A stretch of 6,479 bases of DNA from Lachnospiraceae bacterium UBA7480 (GTDB lineage Bacteria > Bacillota > Clostridia > Lachnospirales > Lachnospiraceae): the NCBI GenBank assembly GCA_002479655.1, contig DLOQ01000056.1:19359-25837 (forward strand), in the 5' to 3' direction. The translations under genes and the position numbers were made by a program. The notes below the pieces were generated by a model, which was given only the letters and a program-made list of their open reading frames with translations, was not told the origin of the DNA and searched no databases. The stretch's first letter is position 1, and every line of letters starts with the position of its first letter. This document shows, piece by piece, positions 1 through 6,093 of the stretch.

Positions 1-1641
1 AATCATGTATGCGCTGACAATACGCAAGTAGATGTCAGCAGTCAGCATATTTCCCAACGAGAGAGCAATAGCATAATCAATCAGCGGAAACTCATTCAGG
101 ATTATATTTCTGCGTCTGAGGATATCCAGTTTGTCGGAGAGTTCTATGATGACGGATATACCGGCACGAATTTTGAGAGACCGGGTTTTCAGCAAATGTT
201 GCAGGAATTGAAAGAGGGAAGAGCAAACTGTGTTATCGTAAAGGATCTATCCCGACTTGGGAGAGATTATATTGAGACCGGGAAGTACATTGAAAAAGTT
301 TTTCCGTCAATGGGCGTTCGGTTTATTGCCATCAATGACCATGTGGACTCATTAAGAAAAGATCAGGCAGACGAGATCATCATTCCCTTTAAGAATCTGA
401 TTAACGATTCATATTGTAGGGAACTTTCCAATAAACTTCGTAACCAGTTCCGTATTCAGCGGCAAAACGGTGAGTTTATTGCGAATTTTGCGTTTTATGG
501 CTACATGAGATCGCCGGAAGATAAGCACCAGCTAATCATTGATGAAGCGGCGGCGGAGATAGTGAAGTTGATTTTTGCAAAAAAAATTGAGGGATACTCG
601 TTAGATAAGATTGCGATGTATCTCAATCAGTATGGGGTTCCGTCTCCATGCGAATATAAAAAGAAGAATGGCTCAAATTATGTATGCGCCTTTAAGGAAA
701 GGTCACAGAGCTTATGGGGAGCTGCTTCTGTACGCAGGATACTGACAAATCGTATCTATTTGGGGTACTTGGAGCAGGGGAAAATGAGTTCTCCGAATTA
801 TAAAATAAAGAAATTAAAGGCAAAGGACGAGGAAGATTGGGTAATTGTGAAGGACGCTCACGAAGCGATTATTACAGAGGATTGCTTTCAGGTCGTACAA
901 AAGCTCCTTAGCAGAGATACCCAGACAGTACCGGGAAGAGATACGGTTTATCCGTTGTCTGGTATGTTTTTCTGCGGAGATTGCCACGAATCTATGACAA
1001 GGTACAAATCAAAAAGGCGGGACAAGTATTTTCAGTATTATATATGTTCCGGGAACAAGCATAAGAGAGGTTGTGCCAGCAATCATAGTATAGATGTTGA
1101 TAAAATGCACGAAAAAGTGCTGAATGCGATCAAATTGCAGATTTCCATGGTGGTTGAGATGGAGGAACTTCGGAAAATGTATGGAAATCAGGCAATTATC
1201 AATATCAAGGTCAAAAGAATTGATGAACTGCTGGAACAGAACCGGATTGAGGTCAACAAACAGCAGGAATTTCGTATGAAGTTGTATGAAAATAAGGTGG
1301 ACGGTATCATCACGCACGAGGAATACCTTTCAATGAAGCAGCGATATACGGATAAAATTGCATCTTTGCAGAAGATTATTAGCGAACTGGAGCAGGAAAG
1401 GACAGAAATCTTGGATAGTTCGGAACTAAACTGTTCATGGATGCAGAAATTCATAGAAAATAGGAATGTAACGGAACTGGATAGGCAGTTGGTGGTTACA
1501 CTTATTGATAAAATCGAGATTTTTGAGGATAAGAGCATAGAAATTACCTTTAATTTTAAGGACGAGTTCCTTTTGATGAGAGAATACTTGCTAAAAGCCT
1601 CAGAGGATCAGGAAAGAGCAAAGGAGGTTCGTCATGCGTAG
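1..1641 (+). CDS. Large serine recombinase, first of three (5' end outside window)
   Basis: Site-specific DNA recombinase of the resolvase/invertase large-serine family, expected to cut and rejoin attachment sites. The frame is open from base 1, giving 546 codons. The ATG at 196 is internal, because conserved resolvase-domain sequence (ESNSI at codons 21-25, then YDDGYTGTNFERPGFQ) lies upstream of it. Numbering codons from base 1, the resolvase core KDLSRLGR (Arg85, Arg88) is followed by a recombinase domain (about 145-290), a zinc ribbon (Cys325, Cys328, Cys349, Cys358), a coiled coil (about 385-465) and a C-terminal segment. The usual Tyr-x-Arg-x-Ser motif that carries the nucleophile is not recognisable in the visible N terminus. 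Codons 9-13 read QVDVS where it would align, so it is either altered or lies left of the window. The last 8 bases overlap the next gene. Family assignment is secure; start and activity are not. Confidence 0.9.
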   Translation, partial: NHVCADNTQVDVSSQHISQRESNSIINQRKLIQDYISASEDIQFVGEFYDDGYTGTNFERPGFQQMLQELKEGRANCVIVKDLSRLGRDYIETGKYIEKVFPSMGVRFIAINDHVDSLRKDQADEIIIPFKNLINDSYCRELSNKLRNQFRIQRQNGEFIANFAFYGYMRSPEDKHQLIIDEAAAEIVKLIFAKKIEGYSLDKIAMYLNQYGVPSPCEYKKKNGSNYVCAFKERSQSLWGAASVRRILTNRIYLGYLEQGKMSSPNYKIKKLKAKDEEDWVIVKDAHEAIITEDCFQVVQKLLSRDTQTVPGRDTVYPLSGMFFCGDCHESMTRYKSKRRDKYFQYYICSGNKHKRGCASNHSIDVDKMHEKVLNAIKLQISMVVEMEELRKMYGNQAIINIKVKRIDELLEQNRIEVNKQQEFRMKLYENKVDGIITHEEYLSMKQRYTDKIASLQKIISELEQERTEILDSSELNCSWMQKFIENRNVTELDRQLVVTLIDKIEIFEDKSIEITFNFKDEFLLMREYLLKASEDQERAKEVRHA

Positions 1642-3322
1642 GAAAGAAGCGAGAATGCTAAAAATGGCGGAAAAGTCCAAGAAATCTATGTATCAGACAG
1701 CTCTTTACCACCGTTTATCCAGCGAAGATGAGAGAGACAATGAAGATAACTCCATTGGCAACCAGAATAAGATTTGCAGGAATTACGCTTCCGGGCAACC
1801 GGATATAGAGGTTGTAGATACTTATATTGATAATGGGTATAGTGGCGGCAGCTTTAACAGACCGGAATTTCAGAGAATGATACATGATCTGGAGATTGGT
1901 CGTATAAACTGTGTGATTGTGAAAGATCTAAGCCGATTTGGGCGTAATTTCCTTGAAACAAGCGAATATTTGGAAAAATGGTTTCCTGCGAATGGAATAC
2001 GCTTTATTGCAGTAAATAATGGATATGACAATGTGAGACAAGATGATGGAAAAGAAGGTATCGTCATTCCGTTTTCAAATATGATAAACGAGATGTATCT
2101 TCGGGATACTTCTAAGAAAATCAGATCCTCCATAGAGATTTTGATGAAAAAAGGCGAGTTTATGCCATCTTCCAGCAGCATACCTTATGGCTACCTCAGA
2201 GACGAGGAAAATGGAACCTATAAGGTGGATATTGAACCTGCAAAGGTTATTGCCCTGATTTTTGAGAAGAAGAGGCAAGGGGATACAAGCTGCAGTATTG
2301 CTAAATACCTAAATGAACAAGGCGTTCCAAGTCCCGGAAAACTGAGGTTCATGCGTGGCATGTATAAAGATAAGAAGTACGAAACTGCATTATGGTCACA
2401 TGGAGCAATTAGGGACATTCTGAGTAATGAGGCATATTTAGGGCATAGAATTTATGGAAAATGCAGAAAGGAATCTTTAGATAAAAAGAAAGTTCAAACA
2501 AGTCAAGATGAATGGCAGTATGTGTATCATGCTCACCCGGCTATTGTAAGTGAGGAGCTTTTTGGTGCGGTTCAGGAGGTCTTGAAAGAAGAAAAAAATA
2601 AGCGTAGCTGCAGAAAGGTACATAAGAGCGCAACGGAAGAGGAGAGACGGATCCTATTTCATAAGGTATATTGTGGGGATTGTGGCAGTTTAATGACTGC
2701 TTCCAAGAGGATTCAACGATGTAACAGCACAGAACCGTCTAAAATATACTATCAATGCAACAAATATGTGTATTCTCATAGAATAGACTGCTCCAATCAT
2801 TATATTTCGCAGGAAGCATTGCTGGATCTCATTTCTAAAGCAATACAAACGCAGGTAATGGTTGTTGCGGATATGGAAAAGTTGGGTAAATTGGGGTTAT
2901 ATAGGCAGTTGGCTGACACAGAAATCAAGCAAAACCGGGGTATTGTTAAGGAAATTCAGCGTAGGATAAGAGTTCTCGAAGGACAATTAGAAACGCTGCT
3001 TAGCAACTATAATGAAGGAATTTTGGAACGGGACGAGTTTTTGTTCATAAAGGACAAGTATGAGACAGATCGAAAAGCGTTGGAAATACAGCTAAAAATG
3101 GCTGAGAAGGATATGAACAAGGCTATTGATGAGGGCGATAAGAGGCAGAGATGGTTGGAAGCTATTGCCGGTTATCGGAAAAATTTTATTTTGGATAGGC
3201 TCTTAATAGATGTTTTGATTGATAAAGTGTTGGTTAATTCAGATAAAAGCGTTGAAATAGGCTTCCGTTTCAGGAATGAATACGAGAAGGCATCGGAGAT
3301 TGCCGGCAGGGAGGTGTCCTAA
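1634..3322 (+). CDS. Large serine recombinase, second of three
   Basis: A 562-residue large serine recombinase, complete and of normal length. The N-terminal catalytic motif YHRLS gives Tyr25, Arg27 and the probable nucleophile Ser29. It is followed by EDNSIGNQ, the YIDNGYSGGSFNRPEF segment, and KDLSRFGR with Arg101 and Arg104, which match the active-site arginines of resolvases. A recombinase domain follows (about 175-330), then a zinc ribbon (Cys347, Cys350, Cys375, Cys386) and a coiled coil (about 420-500) that in this family controls integration versus excision. The start at 1634 is favoured by AAGGAGG at 1621-1627, six bases upstream. Internal Met8, Met11 and Met19 lack such a site. The start overlaps the end of the first recombinase gene by 8 bases, so translation is probably coupled. 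The stop shares one base with the next start. All visible catalytic residues are present, so it is probably active. Confidence 0.96.
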   Translation: MRRKEARMLKMAEKSKKSMYQTALYHRLSSEDERDNEDNSIGNQNKICRNYASGQPDIEVVDTYIDNGYSGGSFNRPEFQRMIHDLEIGRINCVIVKDLSRFGRNFLETSEYLEKWFPANGIRFIAVNNGYDNVRQDDGKEGIVIPFSNMINEMYLRDTSKKIRSSIEILMKKGEFMPSSSSIPYGYLRDEENGTYKVDIEPAKVIALIFEKKRQGDTSCSIAKYLNEQGVPSPGKLRFMRGMYKDKKYETALWSHGAIRDILSNEAYLGHRIYGKCRKESLDKKKVQTSQDEWQYVYHAHPAIVSEELFGAVQEVLKEEKNKRSCRKVHKSATEEERRILFHKVYCGDCGSLMTASKRIQRCNSTEPSKIYYQCNKYVYSHRIDCSNHYISQEALLDLISKAIQTQVMVVADMEKLGKLGLYRQLADTEIKQNRGIVKEIQRRIRVLEGQLETLLSNYNEGILERDEFLFIKDKYETDRKALEIQLKMAEKDMNKAIDEGDKRQRWLEAIAGYRKNFILDRLLIDVLIDKVLVNSDKSVEIGFRFRNEYEKASEIAGREVS

Positions 3323-4920
3323 TGAGACAAACTTCTCAATGTGATGAGCTAATGATATGGTATTTTAGGTTATCGCTAGCTGATGATGACGGTAAAGATG
3401 AAAGCAACAGCATTTCCTCACAGAGAAAAAGTGCTGCTGACTATTGTAAAATGCACCATTTGAGGGGCGAAGTCATTGAATGTGTCGATGACGGATACAG
3501 CGGAACGGACTTTGAACGCCCCGGATTCCAAAAAATGATGCTTTTAGTGAAAAATGGGAATGTAAAAACCATAGTAATTAAGGATCTGAGCCGGTTTGGG
3601 CGTAATTATTTGGAGGTAGGCTATTATCTGGAGTATGTGCTACCGTCTTACGGAGTAAGGGTTATAGCAATCAATGACAATTTTGATTCTGAGAGCCTTA
3701 TCAATGGAACCGTAGGTCTTGAGGTAGCCATTCGCAACCTGATGAATGAATATTACAGCCGGGATATATCCAAGAAAATCTCCTCGGCGGTCCATGTTAA
3801 GAAGATGAAAGGGGAATATTGCTTTGGGGCTGTTCCTTTTGGATATAAGAAAGGGGCAATAAAGAATACGATTGTCCCGGATCCTGAAGCCGCAAAGATT
3901 GTTCGATACCTCTTTTCTCTGTCGTTGGCAGGATTGAGCTACTCTGAAATTGCAAAGAGAATGAATACCGAGGGTATAATAACACCGTCTCTTTATCTCG
4001 CAAGGCAGGGGAGCAGAAAGAATTATAAGCCTGCACAGTTTTGGACTTATGAGAGTGTGAGGAATATCCTTACAAACCGCATTTATACCGGGGATACAGA
4101 ACCCTATAAATCGCATGTAAAACGGGTGGGGACAGATCAGGTTAAGCAAATTCCACCATCAGAGAGGGAGGTTATTCAAAATACCCATGAGGCGCTTATC
4201 AGCCGGGAAGAGTTTGAGAAGTCTAGGGAAGTAGTGAAAATCACAAAACCCAAGAAGCCATCTGCCGGCAGCAACAGTATTTTGACCGGATTCTTGGTGT
4301 GTGGGTGTTGCGGGGGAAGATTAACCAAGGGAAAAGCGGGGAACCGGTTTTTCCTTTGCAGCAATGCCAGATACCAAACCGATTCCGGGTGTGTAGCTGT
4401 TAGAGCAGAAGAAAAACGCCTTTCAGCCTTGTTGTTTAGGGCAATTAAGATACAAAAAGAGCTGTTGGAGGAGCAAGATGCCAAACTCAGGCAGGAAATG
4501 TCGAATAATAATAGCCGGGTTTTAGCCTTGCAAAAAGAGCTTTCCTCTGCTTCCATTCAGGAAAAGCGTACATTAGAGAAGAAAATGCGGCTATATGAAG
4601 ATTTTGTGGAGGGTAAGATCAGCAAAGAGGCATATATGTCCGGAAAAGCTGAGTTTTCGACAAGATTGGAAGAAATCAAGATGAGAATAGCCCTAATTAC
4701 TGCCGATATTGAAGAATTAAATACTAAGCCTATTACCGGGGAAGAGCAGAGCAGAACCAACGAAATGTTCTGTGAAATAACCGAACAGGAACTTTCAAGA
4801 GATTTGCTCTCTGCATTGGTTGAAAAGGTAATCATCAATCCAGATGGGGAGGTGGAGATCTGTTGGAAATATATGGACGAAATGAATATGGAGGAACAAG
4901 AGAATGAGCAAGGAAAATGA
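3322..4920 (+). CDS. Large serine recombinase, third of three
   Basis: A 532-residue complete large serine recombinase. The catalytic motif YFRLS gives Tyr14, Arg16 and the probable nucleophile Ser18. It is followed by ESNSISSQ, the DDGYSGTDFERPGF segment, and KDLSRFGR with Arg91 and Arg94. The recombinase domain (about 160-310) contains GYKKG and the SYSEIAKRMNTEGI helix typical of the family. The zinc ribbon uses Cys327, Cys330, Cys346 and Cys357, with an extra Cys329 inside the first knuckle (CGCC). A Lys/Glu-rich coiled coil spans about 380-475. The start codon overlaps the previous stop as TAATG, with GGGAGGTG at 3309-3316 upstream, a classic arrangement for translational coupling. Its 3' end overlaps the JAB gene by 17 bases. 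It is clearly distinct in sequence from its two neighbours, so the triplet is not a recent tandem duplication. Probably active. Confidence 0.96.
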   Translation: MRQTSQCDELMIWYFRLSLADDDGKDESNSISSQRKSAADYCKMHHLRGEVIECVDDGYSGTDFERPGFQKMMLLVKNGNVKTIVIKDLSRFGRNYLEVGYYLEYVLPSYGVRVIAINDNFDSESLINGTVGLEVAIRNLMNEYYSRDISKKISSAVHVKKMKGEYCFGAVPFGYKKGAIKNTIVPDPEAAKIVRYLFSLSLAGLSYSEIAKRMNTEGIITPSLYLARQGSRKNYKPAQFWTYESVRNILTNRIYTGDTEPYKSHVKRVGTDQVKQIPPSEREVIQNTHEALISREEFEKSREVVKITKPKKPSAGSNSILTGFLVCGCCGGRLTKGKAGNRFFLCSNARYQTDSGCVAVRAEEKRLSALLFRAIKIQKELLEEQDAKLRQEMSNNNSRVLALQKELSSASIQEKRTLEKKMRLYEDFVEGKISKEAYMSGKAEFSTRLEEIKMRIALITADIEELNTKPITGEEQSRTNEMFCEITEQELSRDLLSALVEKVIINPDGEVEICWKYMDEMNMEEQENEQGK

Positions 4921-5500
4921 GCTACAACAGGCAAAGGTCAGGAACAAGAAATACCCAATTACAGATGTGGCAATTCAGAAAGTGCCATTTATCAAGTATA
5001 AAGGGCTTAATGAAGAGCAAAATAAGAATATGCAGAGTTTGGCAAAACTGGTTTTGAAGATTGCTCAAGAGGAAAATGACAGTAATGAAGTGGCGATTAC
5101 ATGGGATATGGGGACAGATAGTATTGAAAAATATGGTGTTGTCTATGGAACAGAGCATGCGGTCGATATTTGTTCAGATACATATTCCAATCACTTGCTA
5201 CACAGCGTTGATAATGTGATCATTGTGCTTCTTCACAACCACCCGTCAACACGCACTTTTTCATTTGATGATGTTTTCGTCTTAATGGAATATCGACCAA
5301 TTCAGTATATGGTTGTGGTATCGAATCAAGGAACCATACATTACCTGAAAAAAGAAAAAAATTATGATGAAAATGCTGCAGGAATGTTGTATAATGAATG
5401 TAGAGCAAAGTGTAAAGGCACAAAAGATGTAGAAAAGATTTATGCTTCAACACTAGAGTTTTTGAAACGGTGTTCGGAAGTGGGACTATATTGTCAATAA
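4904..5500 (+). CDS. JAB/RadC-like (JAMM-motif) domain protein
   Basis: A 198-residue soluble protein without signal peptide or membrane segment. Residues 108-130 (from VLLHNHPS to VFVLMEY) carry a JAMM-type metal site: His111-x-His113 followed by Ser120 and Asp123, close to the HxH...SxxD pattern of the RadC/JAB/MPN fold. Flanking hydrophobic strands (NVIIVLL and YMVVVSN) fit that fold. An upstream glutamate is needed for full JAMM chemistry. Glu62 (NEVAITW) and Glu84 (YGTEHAV) are candidates, but I cannot tell which. The family includes metal-dependent isopeptidases and RadC proteins, the latter of unsettled function and common on mobile elements. No substrate is inferable here. The start has GGAGG at 4890-4894, nine bases upstream, inside the third recombinase gene. 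The 17-base overlap ties its expression to the recombinases, suggesting an accessory role in element maintenance or transfer. The C-terminal part (145-198) is unassigned. Confidence 0.8.
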   Translation: MSKENELQQAKVRNKKYPITDVAIQKVPFIKYKGLNEEQNKNMQSLAKLVLKIAQEENDSNEVAITWDMGTDSIEKYGVVYGTEHAVDICSDTYSNHLLHSVDNVIIVLLHNHPSTRTFSFDDVFVLMEYRPIQYMVVVSNQGTIHYLKKEKNYDENAAGMLYNECRAKCKGTKDVEKIYASTLEFLKRCSEVGLYCQ

Positions 5501-5501
5501 G

Positions 5502-5508
5502 AAGGAGG
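5502..5508 (+). promoter_or_regulatory. Ribosome binding site fixing the start of the 65-residue protein
   Basis: AAGGAGG lies two bases after the stop of the JAB gene and six bases before the ATG at 5515. It decides between that start and the in-frame ATG at 5470. The latter lies inside the JAB gene in another frame and has no ribosome binding site. Confidence 0.85.
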
Positions 5509-5514
5509 CACGAC

Positions 5515-5712
5515 ATGGATAAAACAGCAACTAGAGATCATGCGATAATGGACGACAATGCTGAACCTCGCTATTTTCATGGTTCGCTCGATACAAGTGA
5601 TTATGTGCCGGATTGGGAGGCAATCAACGCAAGCCTAGAGAAGAATCGGGCGATTGTTGCCTCTTTGGGTGGCGAATTTGCGGAACTTGTAAGACCAAAA
5701 CAGAGGGCATAA
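5515..5712 (+). CDS. Small acidic protein of unknown function (65 aa)
   Basis: A 65-residue product (starts MDKTATRDHA, ends LVRPKQRA) that I do not recognise. The N-terminal half is acidic and polar, with DDNAEPRYF and TSDYVPDWEAIN. The middle to C-terminal part (about 33-58) looks like one amphipathic helix (INASLEKNRAIVASLGGEFAELV), and the last residues are basic. There is no membrane segment, signal peptide, cysteine pair or clear helix-turn-helix. It has a strong AAGGAGG site with good spacing and follows the JAB gene by 14 bases. It is the last gene before the operon terminator, so it is very likely translated with the recombinases. Its position next to the attachment site is where small recombination directionality factors may sit, but nothing in the sequence itself shows that role. 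Confidence 0.7.
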   Translation: MDKTATRDHAIMDDNAEPRYFHGSLDTSDYVPDWEAINASLEKNRAIVASLGGEFAELVRPKQRA

Positions 5713-5742
5713 GCGGTCGTAATGGCAAATAAGGTACAAAAG

Positions 5743-5784
5743 AGAGCTTTTGACAGGTGTGATGTCGGAAGCTCTTTTCATTTT
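5743..5784 (+). terminator. Rho-independent terminator of the recombinase operon
   Basis: A 13-pair stem (5743-5755 with 5763-5775, including two adjacent U-G wobbles) closes a 7-base loop (5756-5762). It is followed by TTT, CA and TTTT. It lies 30 bases after the stop of the small gene and would end the recombinase operon before transcription reaches the attachment junction and the host gene fragment. Confidence 0.85.
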
Positions 5785-5869
5785 ACGAAGCTGTAAAACA
5801 GCGTAAATTCAATGCTTTTCGCTGATTACATAAAAAATTTTCAAAAAAATAGAAAAAAGTTTTACACCA
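5785..5869. other. AT-rich non-coding element end
   Basis: This stretch between the terminator and the junction holds A- and T-runs, including an AAAATTTT palindrome, and no gene with a ribosome binding site. A short perfect hairpin (GCTGT AAA ACAGC, 5790-5802) sits at its left side. It is probably the element arm next to the attachment site, possibly with recombinase or accessory-factor binding sites. Confidence 0.5.
5792..5866. repeat. Short inverted repeat flanking the AT-rich element end
   Basis: TGTAAAAC at 5792-5799 is matched in inverse orientation by GTTTTACA at 5859-5866. The match extends to 10 bases with one mismatch. The copies are 59 bases apart and bracket the AT-rich tract. 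In sequence this rich in A and T, an 8-base match could be chance. It could equally mark binding sites near the attachment site. Confidence 0.3.
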
Positions 5870-5900
5870 GTCTTGACATGTCCATGAGCGGTTCTCCGAT
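5870..5900. other. Probable attachment junction (attR) in the spoIVB active-site codons
   Basis: Recognisable SpoIVB sequence begins at ATG 5884 (MSGSP). The residue before it should be Gly in the conserved GMSGSP motif, but here the codon is TCC, and nothing further upstream resembles SpoIVB. Base composition also changes here, from an A/T-rich tail to a G/C-richer coding stretch. An 8-base palindrome GACATGTC (5875-5882) abuts the junction. A GA dinucleotide at 5886-5887 would suit the crossover of TnpX/TndX-type clostridial serine recombinases, but the exact crossover point cannot be fixed without the left junction or an empty site. Confidence 0.65.
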
Positions 5901-6006
5901 CCTGCAGGACGGCAAGCTGATCGGGGCGGTGACGCATGTCCTGGTCAGGGATTCCGCAAAAGGGTATGGGATATTTATCGAAAACATGCTGGGACAGGCA
6001 TCATAA
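5884..6006 (+). pseudogene. spoIVB: 3' fragment of spoIVB (SpoIVB S55 peptidase, last 40 residues)
   Basis: SpoIVB is a serine peptidase secreted from the forespore into the intermembrane space. It cleaves SpoIVFA so that pro-sigma-K is processed in the mother cell. The 40 codons here read [20 protein letters not shown], then [16 protein letters not shown] and a short tail to TAA, which is the conserved C terminus of the S55 domain. The catalytic serine is the first Ser of MSGSP (codon 5887-5889). The PDZ domain, membrane anchor and the regions holding the catalytic His and Asp are missing. The frame stays open back to an ATG at 5812, but those 24 codons are AT-rich element sequence without SpoIVB similarity or a ribosome binding site. 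The fragment is not decayed: no stop or frameshift interrupts it. It would be restored if excision rejoined the 5' part. Identification rests on remembered family motifs, not a search. Confidence 0.85.
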
Positions 6007-6015
6007 AATCTGATT

Positions 6016-6044
6016 TTGACAAACAGGGGAAGTCAGTGTAGAAT
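6016..6044 (+). promoter_or_regulatory. Sigma-A-type promoter for the flippase gene
   Basis: A perfect TTGACA (6016-6021), a 17-base spacer and TAGAAT (6039-6044, one mismatch to TATAAT) lie ten bases past the spoIVB stop. Transcription would start near 6051, leaving a leader of about 43 bases before the flippase start. No terminator separates the spoIVB fragment from this promoter. Confidence 0.65.
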
Positions 6045-6093
6045 AAGAAGTACGCTAAATTTTTTAAGGTAGTTTATCCGGGGAAAAACAATA

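Larger units (their letters stand above)
1..5883 (+). mobile_element. Right end of an integrative element with a serine-recombinase triplet
   Basis: Everything from the left edge to about 5883 reads as the right terminal part of one integrated element. It has three large serine recombinase genes in a row, a JAB-domain gene, a small gene, a terminator, an AT-rich tail, and then an abrupt start of a chromosomal gene fragment (spoIVB) in mid-gene. Recombinase genes next to an attachment site are the usual layout for serine-integrase elements, and triplets of serine integrases are known from some Firmicute integrative and conjugative elements. The window shows no conjugation, replication, cargo or phage structural genes, so whether this is an ICE, a mobilisable island or a prophage-like element cannot be decided. 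The left end is outside the window. Confidence 0.8.

Noticed and set aside
196..1641. ATG 196 as the true start of the first recombinase
   Set aside because: It would remove the front of the resolvase domain. Conserved sequence in the same frame (ESNSI, YDDGYTGTNFERPGFQ) lies before it, and there is no ribosome binding site.
1009..5516. Minus-strand open frames of 66-169 codons opposite the recombinase and JAB genes
   Set aside because: They are antisense to well-supported domain-bearing genes, lack ribosome binding sites and have no recognisable protein features.
5470..5712. Longer version of the small protein starting at ATG 5470
   Set aside because: The extra 15 codons lie in another frame of the JAB gene and have no ribosome binding site, while ATG 5515 has a consensus one six bases upstream.
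5873..5901. TTGACA at 5873 as a promoter reading into the spoIVB fragment
   Set aside because: No acceptable -10 hexamer follows at 16-18 bases (CCGATC at 17), so transcription from here is not supported.
5812..6006. A 64-codon open frame starting at ATG 5812 as a gene of its own
   Set aside because: It has no ribosome binding site, and its first 24 codons are AT-rich element sequence. Only the part from 5884 resembles a protein (SpoIVB C terminus), so it is a chimera created by the insertion.
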